Assembly (NCBI RefSeq): GCF_000313135.1
Contig: NW_004457518.1
Location: forward strand, 154,076-167,843
Source of the DNA: Acanthamoeba castellanii str. Neff
Taxonomy: Eukaryota; Discosea; Longamoebia; Acanthamoebidae
DNA length: 13,768 nucleotides
Direction of reading: 5' to 3'
Below the pieces are notes generated by a model, which worked only from the letters and a program-made list of their open reading frames with translations, had not been told where the DNA came from and did not search any database. Positions 1-8,166 of this stretch are shown piece by piece; the stretch's first letter is position 1, and each line of letters starts with the position of its first letter. A program made the translations under genes and the position numbers.

Positions 1-17
1 GGGGGGGGCATGGCCAG

Positions 18-3000
18 GTATTGGGGCGGCCCAAACGGAAGGCGGACAATTTCTGGAAGGTGGCGATCAAGTCCGAGGTCATGCGCAAGTTCGGCGAACA
101 GTCGCTCACCACCGAAGAGCGGGGCGAGTACTACGACCTCCGCCGCAAGGTCACCATGTGTCACATCCTCCTCCGCATACAGGTACCTCACCATCCGCCC
201 ATGTTATGTAATGGTTGGTTGGTTGGTTGGTTGGTTGGTTGGTTGGTTGGTTGGTTGGTTGGTTGGTTGGTTGGTTGTTGCGTTACGATTGGGTTGATTG
301 TTAATGGTGGTGTTTGGTGGGCAGGATCTGTGTGGGGTGCACCTCACGCAGCAATCGAAGGAATCGCTGCAAACGCTGATGGGCACCGAGATCAATTCCA
401 AGCTGCTCAGCGGAGCGCAGCCCTACACCGGTAAGCACCCACCAGCGCGCGCGGCACACGCACGACACGCACACGCATCACCGCACACGCACTCTGATGC
501 CGAACAATTTCGGCGCTAGGAGCGAATCTGTTCGTGTCGTCGTTCAAGGTGGTGGCGTCGGACATTGCCAAGATGTCGGTCAAGGTCAAGAAGATGGGCA
601 CCGTGGCGCTGGCGGAGGCCAACGCGTTGGCACTCAAATCGCAGCAGGAGGTCGGCGACGAGGCCGAACGCCTCTTCAAACGGTTTGTTCGCTGACGTCC
701 TCCCCCTTTATTCAACCACACTGCCGTTACCGCCACCTTAACCCTGTGCGTGTTTCCCCGTGGCAGATCGTGCACCGTCTTTGAACAGGTCGTCGTCTCC
801 GCACCGGACAACCACGGCATACAAAACAACTACGCCGACGTCATAGCGCAACGAGTACGCGACACGACACGACACGACACGACACGACACGACACGACAC
901 GACACGACACGACACACGAAACGCTCATCAACGCGTTTGCGCACACACTTCAGGCGCTGCAAAAGGAAAAGGAAAAGTGTACGGACGAGACGCAGCAACA
1001 GGACTCGGACAACAACGACGACGACGACGCCGACGAGGAGGAGCGCGATGGGCTCCGCAAGCGCGTGAAGCTGGTGTCGCTCAAGGACCGGGTGGACCGC
1101 AGCTCGGTGTCACTGCTCGACAGCTTCGTCGCGCCGCCCGGTGAGCCGGCGGACTGCCGCGGCGAGTGCCGGGAGTACTGCCTGCGCCTGTTCGACCGGG
1201 CCGTCGACATCTACGCCGCCACCAAGAACCTCACCATGCTCGACAAACTGCGCACCATGCTCGAAAAGAGGTTCTCCCGTCTGTGCGTGTCGTGTTGTGT
1301 CGTGTGCGCGATTGGCTCAAAAATGTTCTGTTGTCTTCAGGTACCAGGCGCCGCTGAACTACTGCAGTTGGACGGAGAAGCAACAGCTGTACAACATCAT
1401 CAACAAGATTTGGACCAGTACGTGCGTGGGCGGTTGGTTGTTGGTTGGTTGGTTGGTTGGTTGGTTGGTTGGTTGGTTGGTTGGTTGGTTGGTTGGTTGG
1501 TTGTGGCTAAACAATTGAGTATATCGATAGACCTGATGACGCACCCGCTTCACCGCTCGGCCTACGATCACTACTGCTGGGGCAAATTCATCCTGGCCCA
1601 TGCCGCACACCACAGCCTCGACGCTAAGAGCAAAACAGGTAAACCGCACACGCAACCGCACACGACACGACACACGTGCTGACCTTTTCCACGGTTGCGC
1701 AGCGATGGAGCTGTACAAGCTGGCGGGCAGCAAGCTGCGGGAGGCGCTGCAGCTCGATCCGCTCCTGCCGTGGCTCCTCGATGTACGCAAGAAGGAAGAG
1801 GCCGCCAAGCACAACCAGTTCAACGTTGGCCACGATGGCCTGCCAACCAGTCCACCCGGTACGCGTGCGTGCATGAGTGCGGTGTGTGTCGTGTGCGGCG
1901 TGTGTCGTGTCGTTTTCGAGTGATTGACTGGGAACTCCTGCGCAGACTTGGGCAAGCCGGAGCTTTTCCGGGCGAGGTCGGCGAAGGTACCGCCGCTCTC
2001 CCGCGGCGACTCGCGAGCGCCAACGCCACCGGCCTCGCCCGCTCCCGCCGTGCGGGCGCCCAACCTGCCCACCTACCAGTCCACCACCGACTTCGCATCG
2101 TCCTACGCTCTGGCCTCGTCCCTGCTCTCACGTTCGCCTTCGCCTCCGCCCTTGACATCATCATCATCACCGTCATCTTCGCCATCGACCTCGTCGTCGT
2201 CTTCATCTTCATCCTCGTCATCGCCATCGTCTTCATCAGCGTCGTCGTCGGATCCGGCCAGCGTCGGGTTTGCATGGGAGCGCAGCCGGACGGCGCCACT
2301 GCTCAAACAGCCGCAGCAGCGCTCCAATTCGGCGAGGCGGCTCCGCGATGCCGCCGCCACCGGCGCCAACAGCCACCAGGCCCGCAGCAGCAGCCTTAAG
2401 AGCGGCAGCCACGTCAGCGTCAACGTGAGTCAACTCCACAGCAGCACCAAAGCGCTCGGGCGGCTCAAGAAGCCCAGTGGCGCGCCGCGACTCGGCTCGC
2501 TCCTATCGTCCACGCCGCTCCTGTTCAGCATCCTGCGCGAGGAGCAGGCCGAGGAGGAGGAGGAGCTGCAGCGCTCCAAGACCCTCTCGCTGCCCGACGC
2601 CACCGCTCTCCTCTTGTCGTCGACATCCGCCAGCGACTCGGCCGTGCCACTGTCGACACAAACCCGCGGTCCACCGGTCTCGCCGCGCGGCAACACCGGC
2701 AGCGGAGGCGGTGGCGGCGGCGCCGATGTTGGTGCCGAGGCGGACGTGGACCACCACCAGCAGCAGCAGCCGGACACGCTCTTCAACCCGCGCGACCTGA
2801 AGCTGCTCAGGAACAAGGACATCGCGTGCCTCATCCAGGTGCTCTCGTCGCTGGCGGCGCTCAAGCCGACACGCGCGGCGTTTCACGACTCGGCCGACGA
2901 TGACGATGGCAGTGACGACGATGACACGGTGACACGTCAGCAGAGGCAGCACGGCAAAGACCTGTCAGCCAGCGAGGAGGAGCAGCGGGTGGCGCTGCGG

Positions 3001-5837
3001 AACCAGCGACGGCCGACCGCCGACGAGCCCGACGACTTGTCGCTCGACTTTGGCCGCCTGTGCAGCTTCTACACGGAGGCCGCCGTGCGCGCGCTGCTCC
3101 GCTACTACGCCGATTCGATCATCGAGCTCGTCTTCCCCGACCACCCGCACGTACGGCTTTCTGCTGGTCTCACCCACCTTCGGTACTCCTGTATTGACTA
3201 TGGCGTGTGTCATGTGTGTCGTGTCGTGTCGTGTGTGCTGTGTTGTATCGTCTCAGCTCTCCAATTTGGTGATGGGTGACCTTCCGCGCTACTGCCGACG
3301 CCTGAAGCGACTCACCATCGTCAAGTGTCCCTCCATCACCAAGATCGGTGCGCAGCAAAATAATAACAATAACAAGAACAAGAACATAATAATATTAATC
3401 CTGCATTTTGCAGTCGCGCTGCCGCCAACGCTTGAGCGCGTGTCGCTGTGCCAACGTCACATCACCGAGGAGACACTGCACGCCATCGGAATCTCGTGCC
3501 AAAACCTCCGGTATCACCAACTCTGTTTCGCGTCGTGTGTCGTGTGTGTGTCGTGTGTCGTGCGTCGTGCGTGTGTCGTGCGTGTGTTGCTTACATGCGG
3601 ATGTTGCGCCGTCGCGAGCAGGGCGCTGTATTGGGAGGAAAGCCCCGGGACTCCCTTCGTGATGGCGAAGGCCGCCCTGTACGATCCGCTGCTGGTGAGC
3701 CCTGCGGCTACGTCCCTCGCCGAACTGCAGCTCTCCCGCCTTGGCAACGGCAACGCCGCAGCGTCCCTGCGCGCGGTCAGCCGGTGCACCAACCTGGTCC
3801 TCCTCGACCTGGCTCAGTGCCTCGGTCTGCAAGACGACACCCTGCACGCCATCCTCGAAGGTGCGGACCAAGCCCCGCTCTCGCTGGCACACCTCGAGGT
3901 CGCCAACCGGTCGCGTGTGTGTCGTGTGTGCGGTATGTGTGTCGTGTGTGTGTATACGTGTGCGTGTTGTGTGTGTGTGTGTGTGTGGTGCGTGTTTGCG
4001 GCGCCACAGGGTGCGGAAGCTCACTGCGGCGCTTGAAGGTGGACGGTTGTGGAGCGCTGACCGATAGCTCGCTCACTTCGATTGCGCGCATGTGTCCTCA
4101 TCTCCGTGCGCTCAGCGGGTCAAATTGCCCTTTGTTCACCGACGAGGTACCGCCTTCTTCCCATTTGTGGCGCCGTGTGTGCGCGTGTATTGCCGCTACG
4201 CGGTGTGTGCGGTGTGCGGTCGTGGGTACTCAAATTTATATATTTCTACAAATGATTATTTGTTTATCATCGCGACACATAGGGCGTGGCGGCTGTTATA
4301 CGATCTTGCCCCGATTTGAGGAGTTTAGACCTCTCGCACTGCATTCAGCTTCGCACGAGTATTGGTCTGCTGGCCAGCCACTGCTCCCGACTAACATCTC
4401 TCCGACTCAACGTTCGTATTCACATGACACACGACGCACAAGACGCACAAGACGCACACGACGCACGACACACACGACACACGACACGCAGTAATTGATA
4501 ATATTGTGAAACAGGGATGTACCCAGCTGGAAGCAGAGGCCATAGAGGGCTTGCGACCCTCCTCTGCCGCGTGCGGCTCGTTGCTACGCACGCTCGACAT
4601 CTCCGGCTTCGCGCACCTGTCCCGCGAATCGGTGGCGGCCATTGCCCAGGGCCACCCGCGGCTCCGGCGCCTGATCATGCGCGACTGCTCGCCCGCCAGG
4701 ATGAACGACCACCACCACCAAGGCGACGGTGATGACGTCAGTGGGCCGGCCGTTGCTAAGGGCGCAGACGACGCGGCGGCGGCGAGGGAGAGGGCCAGCA
4801 GGCGCAAAGCCAAGGCCGAGCTGGCCGAGGCGTTGGTGGGCACGCTGGGCGCGTCGTGCCGATTGCTCGAAGAGCTCGAGTTCGGCTGGAGGCGCGACGG
4901 CGATGGCGACAACGACGACAACGACGACGCTGCGCAACCGGAAAAGCAGCAACCGCCGCAACAGCCGCAACCGCCGCAATATACGCCCGCAGCGGCCAGC
5001 ATCCAGCGAACCGCTCCCGCAAAGAATTGGATGACGTCGACCGTCACGATCGACATCAACGCCACGGACGACGGCGATGAGTGCTGCGGCAGCGGCAGCT
5101 TCAGCTTCACGACGACGACGGCGATGGACAGACTCGTCGACGCAAATCCGCAGCTGCGGCGCCTCGTGCTGGACGGCGTGTCGAGTGCCGGTGCGACGGG
5201 GATGATGGACGACGACACGCTCGAGCTGATGGGCCGCCGACTCACACGGCTCGAGTCCGTTGAGTTCCACCGCAGCGCCGACGTCACCGCCTGCGGCCTG
5301 CGGCGGCTCCTGCAGTCGGCCAGGCGCCTGCGCCAGCTCGTCGTGCGCGACTGTCCGCGCGTGGGCGCCACCGCCTCAGCGGAAGCCACCACCACCACCA
5401 CCGGCAGTAACGACGCGGTGCTCAACGCCGTTGCCTGCTTTGGATGCCACAGCCTCGAGGTGGTGGACCTGCGCGGCTCGGGCGTGTGCCACGGCGAGCC
5501 GGCCGTGGCCGCCGTGGCCGCCAAGTGCTACGTCCTGCGCGAGCTCGCGGTCGACGTCGGCTGCCACGTACTGCCGCCGCACCAGCACGGCAGCGCCCGC
5601 CGGACCGTGCCGCCGGTCTCGGCGTGCCTGTCGCCGGCGGCTGCGGGCGGCGGCCGTCGCTTCCCTGTGGTCGCACCACTGCAGCCGCCGCAGCAGCCGC
5701 CGCGCGTGGTGGAGTCGCTGATCGCGCTGTCGCCGTCGCTGACCCGGCTGGAACTCGTCGTTGTCGTGGCCGTGGCCAGCGGCCAGCCAGCAGCTACTGC
5801 GCAGACACCCCCGCGCAAGTATGCACCCGTGTTTTGA
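18..5837 (+). CDS. TPR-like / leucine-rich repeat (AMN1/F-box LRR type) protein, 5' partial, 15 exons
   Basis: Inferred exons, all phase-compatible: 18-182, 325-430, 520-682, 767-854, 954-1270, 1341-1417, 1531-1638, 1703-1858, 1946-3150, 3257-3347, 3414-3510, 3622-3860 (or to 3914), 4010-4146, 4283-4411, 4515-5837 (TGA 5835-5837). This gives about 1,466 residues (1,484 with the longer exon 12). The first exon follows a possible acceptor CAG at 15-17, so the true start lies outside the window. Residues about 90-390 are helical and TPR-like: [15 protein letters not shown] then [11 protein letters not shown], and later [17 protein letters not shown] low-complexity linker follows, with poly-Ser, EEEEE, GGGGGG, HHQQQQ and DDDD runs. 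From about residue 760 onward are cysteine-type LRRs, for example [12 protein letters not shown] and [15 protein letters not shown]. Such LRRs usually bind protein partners, often in ubiquitin-ligase adaptors, but no F-box is visible, so I infer only a scaffold or adaptor role. An AATAAA signal follows 46 bases after the stop. The gene model is firm in the LRR half and weaker at the 5' end. Confidence 0.82.
213..276 (+). repeat. (GGTT)16 tetranucleotide repeat in intron 183-324
   Basis: Sixteen perfect GGTT units fill about half of the inferred intron 183-324 (donor GTACCT, acceptor GGCAG). Because the unit has 4 bases and no stop, all frames read through as WLVG-type peptides. Open reading frames across it are therefore artefacts of the repeat, not evidence of coding. 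Confidence 0.95.
861..915 (+). repeat. (GACAC)11 pentanucleotide repeat in intron 855-953
   Basis: Eleven perfect GACAC units lie inside an inferred 99-base intron (donor GTACGC at 855, acceptor CAG ending at 953). The intron is phase 0, a multiple of three and free of stops, so its retention would insert 33 residues (RHDTT-type repeats) without changing the frame. I treat it as an intron because both borders fit this window's splice consensus and the flanking TPR-like sequence joins well when it is removed. Confidence 0.9.
1441..1502 (+). repeat. (TTGG)15 repeat in intron 1418-1530
   Basis: This is the second GGTT/TTGG array in the same gene. The pure run covers 1441-1502, and two more units at 1432-1439 are separated from it by one slipped base. 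The enclosing intron runs from GTACGT at 1418 to TAG at 1528-1530. Removing it joins KIWT/N to [11 protein letters not shown] in frame. Confidence 0.93.
2155..2250 (+). repeat. Imperfect TCA/TCG/TCT triplet tract coding poly-Ser
   Basis: The tract lies in the large exon 1946-3150 and encodes a serine-rich stretch of about 30 residues broken by a few prolines. Codons are mixed (TCA, TCG, TCT, AGC), so it is not a pure microsatellite. It forms part of the disordered linker between the TPR-like and LRR halves. Its complement creates acidic-looking minus-strand frames that are only shadows. Confidence 0.85.
3348..3413 (+). other. A/T-rich intron with AAT/AAC/AAG repeats
   Basis: This short intron (donor GTGCGC, acceptor TTTTGCAG) is made of AATAAC, AAGAAC and AATATT-like sequence, in contrast to the GT-rich introns around it. 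Removing it joins KCPSITKI to [13 protein letters not shown], restoring LRR spacing in phase. Confidence 0.8.
3531..3588 (+). repeat. TCGTG/GTGTC-rich tract in intron 3511-3621
   Basis: A degenerate run of TCGTGTGTCGTG units occupies most of the intron between exon 3414-3510 and the exon starting at 3622. It is the reverse complement of the CACGACAC motif that fills other introns of this gene (855-953, 4412-4514), so the same element occurs in both orientations. Confidence 0.8.
3915..3990 (+). repeat. (GT)n-rich tract in the intron ending at 4009
   Basis: GT dinucleotides with scattered CG and TA fill the stretch before acceptor CCACAG at 4009. The donor is ambiguous. GTGCGG at 3861 gives [17 protein letters not shown], perfect LRR spacing. 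GTGTGT at 3915 is in the same phase, keeps 18 more residues, and retains coding-like sequence with the LRR-like string [10 protein letters not shown]. Confidence 0.8.
4425..4489 (+). repeat. Degenerate ACGACAC/ACGCACAAG repeat in intron 4412-4514
   Basis: CACGAC and GACGCACAA units fill the intron between exon 4283-4411 (ending LTSLRLN) and exon 4515 (starting [13 protein letters not shown]). It is the same orientation as the (GACAC)11 array at 861-915. Confidence 0.8.
4733..4740. promoter_or_regulatory. TGACGTCA palindrome (CRE/bZIP-like), inside an exon
   Basis: This exact 8-base palindrome lies in the last exon of the LRR gene, where it encodes part of the GDGDDVSGP stretch. TGACGTCA is the classical binding site of CREB/ATF-type bZIP factors. 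Inside a coding exon it may be coincidental; it is listed because three more copies occur in introns of the F-box-like gene. Confidence 0.3.
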
Positions 5838-5882
5838 CCAGACGTCTAGTATGCTCTTACAAGCCCTCTGTTGGCCTGGTAA

Positions 5883-5888
5883 AATAAA
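5883..5888 (+). terminator. AATAAA poly(A) signal of the LRR gene
   Basis: A canonical AATAAA lies 46 bases after the TGA at 5835-5837. The next gene's first ATG is only 122 bases further on, so the 3' UTR must be short. Confidence 0.7.
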
Positions 5889-6010
5889 ATTGTGTGAAGC
5901 GGTGTGCAGATTTTACAGGGCAGCGACCGCTGGCGTTGTCGACAGAAGTAGAGCGACAAGGAGTAGAAGAAGGTGAAGAGGGAAGCAGAGGAGAGAGTGC
6001 CTTGGCCAGG
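5889..6010 (+). promoter_or_regulatory. Short intergenic / probable promoter and 5' UTR of the SPO11 gene
   Basis: This span separates the LRR poly(A) signal from the SPO11 ATG. The last 65 bases are purine-rich (GAAG and GGAG runs). No TATA box or other defined element is visible. The SPO11 frame is open from just after the TAA at 5885 but holds no ATG before 6011. Confidence 0.4.
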
Positions 6011-8055
6011 ATGGAGAGTAAGAAGAGAAGACGAGGCAACGAAGTGCAGCGAGGATTGGCAGGCGGCGGTGGAGGGCCAGGGAACGTGACGGGCGAGTTT
6101 TGGGACTCTCTGCGTAGTGGCCACTACTCGATTAGCCTGCCTGAACAGGTGACCACGCGCGAGGAGATTGAAGAGATGGCCCTCTCTGGAGACACGTTCG
6201 TGGAGAGCGACTTCAGTCCCGAGGAGTGCTTGTTCGAAGAAGACTTCGAGCAGAACGCCAGCGACGCCGACGAGAGCAGTCCGAATCATGTAGAGGAAGA
6301 CGAGGTGAGCGATGACGAGCTATCTTCGTACTCCAAGGATGATCCTACCGAGGAAGAAGAGGAAGCATCGTACTTGGAAAACAGCGGCTTTTACTCGTGC
6401 GATCGCTTGGCCAGAGCGGAAGACCTACGCCCGGCCGAGGCACGCAACCCCATCTCTCGTGCACGAGCTCCTACTCACCTTCGTTGTGCGGCGACGACAG
6501 GTGATCGCCAGGATTGAAGCTCACAGCATGTTCTTCCTACACAAGCTTGCGGTAGAGGGCGAGCTGTATACGCCGTCAATGGTACTAAGCTTGTCCAACG
6601 TCTTTGTGTTGTCGATGCTGACTTCCTCCCCCTTCGTTTACGGCGCAGCTCAAGCGAACCAGCGACAACCTGGTGATGGCCAGTTCTCAGATTCGATTGG
6701 GGATGGAGAGCAAGAGCAAGTGCTTCGCGACGCATCCCGAAAGCTACTATCGCAGTACGCCCACCTCCTCAGGCACCACAAGACTGGCTCGTTCTCGCTC
6801 ACCACTTTCGCGCTGCAGTGTGGCGAGTGCTGGAGCTGGTGCACGAGTTGCTGAGTCAAGGAAAGCAAGCGACCCAGAGAGAAAGTACTGGTCTTACTCC
6901 TTTTGCTTCGTAGCGCGTAGCACTCAGACTCTGTCAGTTTATTACAGGCTGATCGATGCCTTCACCAACCAAATCGAGTGCAACAACACCATTCAAGGTG
7001 AGCTTAGATACAGCATTCTTGCCCACAATCAAGACTTGGCTAACCCATATGAAAGAGGTGGCATCACTCCTCAACTGTCTACGAGGCAACCTGGGAGTGA
7101 CGGCAAGCGAGCGAGGAACGATCATCGGCTGCGTGCAATGGCAAGAGAAAGGCCGAACCGTCGATTGCAGACGCGGGGGCCAATCAGGCCACCTCATCTC
7201 CGGCAACGCCCTTGCCGGTATGCACGACATCAAGTACGTTGGTCGTTGGCACTCGCTTTTCATCTTGGCTGAGTTGAACCCTTTCTTGGACAGGTCGGAT
7301 GCTCGCTTCATCATCGTCGTGGAGAAGGACGCCGTGTTTCAGCGCCTCGCGGAGGACAGAGTGTTCGACACCCTGCCCTGCATCCTCATCACTGCCAGTA
7401 CCGCCACCGTGCCCATCAATCTGGCGCAAGTTGATACTTCTAATCAAAAAGCTCATTGCGCCGAAACAGAGGGCTTTCCGGACATGGCCACGCGCGGCCT
7501 GCTCAAGCGACTTCACGAAGAGTTGCGCTTGCCTGTCGTGGGCCTGTTTGACTGGAATCCTGGCGGTATGGGGGTCTACATTACCTACAGGTACGGCAGC
7601 GTCAAGTCAGGCCTCGAATCGCACCTCCACAGTACTGTCCTCCCCACCATGAACCTTCCGTCTTCGCTCTTAGAGACCTCTGCCGACACTCTTCTTCTTC
7701 TTCTTGCGCGCACGCCAGCTGTGGACATCAAGTGGCTCGGTCTGTGTTGGGATGACCTCGAGCGAATGCACCTGCCCTCAAGCTGCTTTCAGGACCAGAC
7801 CGAGCGCGACCGACGGAGGATCCGGTCCATCCAAGCCTCTGGCTGCCTCAAGGTGCGTACGTCCTGTCGCGAAGGCTCTCGTGCTGTCTGACCTGTCGAT
7901 GTGGCACGCAGGACAACCCGCGTTGCGAGCGAGAGCTGGAGAAGATGCTCGAGGCCGGGGTCAAGGTGGAGATCCAGGCGCTCAGCCACCTGGGGAGTCT
8001 CTCTTGCATCACCTCCCACGTCGTCACCAAAGCCATTCGCCGCGACTTTGGCTGA
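6011..8055 (+). CDS. SPO11: SPO11-2-type meiotic topoisomerase VI A-like transesterase, 10 exons
   Basis: Inferred exons: 6011-6304, 6501-6581, 6649-6754, 6819-6884, 6938-6997, 7056-7233, 7294-7397, 7470-7631, 7719-7852, 7912-8055; total 442 residues. SPO11 forms a covalent 5'-phosphotyrosyl bond and makes the double-strand breaks that start meiotic recombination in the nucleus. Joined exons read QATQREIYYRLIDAF, with the catalytic tyrosine expected at residue 185 (codon 6943-6945). TOPRIM residues are E272 in IVVEKDAVFQRL and D324 in GLFDWNPGG, followed by YRYGS and IKWLGL. The winged-helix string TIQEVASLLNCLRGNLGVTA and the DWNP motif match plant SPO11-2 better than SPO11-1 or human SPO11 (DCDP/DADP), as I recall those sequences. 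An acidic extension of about 90 residues precedes the conserved core. The start ATG at 6011 has a good context (GCCAGGATGG). Exon 1/2 joining is the weakest part: 6305-6500 is long and open, and an intron at 6370-6439 is also phase-compatible. Confidence 0.93.
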
Positions 8056-8109
8056 ACACTGAACGACGATTGGCCCTTCGTCTTTATCTTACAGGAAATA
8101 TTTGGCCGA

Positions 8110-8115
8110 AATAAA
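8110..8115 (+). terminator. AATAAA poly(A) signal of the SPO11 gene
   Basis: AATAAA followed by an A-run lies 54 bases past the SPO11 stop codon at 8053-8055. Only 51 bases then remain before the next gene's ATG, with no recognisable promoter element. Confidence 0.7.
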
Positions 8116-8166
8116 AAAAGGAAAGCCGCGACACCGGCCTGCACTAGTGCGCTAAAAACCTAAGAC

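Noticed and set aside
213..276. GGTT array as telomeric repeat or CRISPR-like array
   Set aside because: It is internal to a gene, has no spacers, and sits between good splice sites in an intron.
1359..2072. 237-residue minus-strand open frame with NQPT repeats
   Set aside because: It depends on the intronic TTGG repeat, which is open in every frame on both strands, and the rest is antisense to TPR-like exons.
4391..5524. 377-residue minus-strand open frame
   Set aside because: It is the complement of the GC-rich LRR exon. Its product is low-complexity Ser/Val/Ala with no domain, while the + strand reads as clear LRRs.
5894..6010. GTG at 5894 as SPO11 start
   Set aside because: A eukaryotic gene is expected to use ATG, and the first in-frame ATG is at 6011 with a good context.
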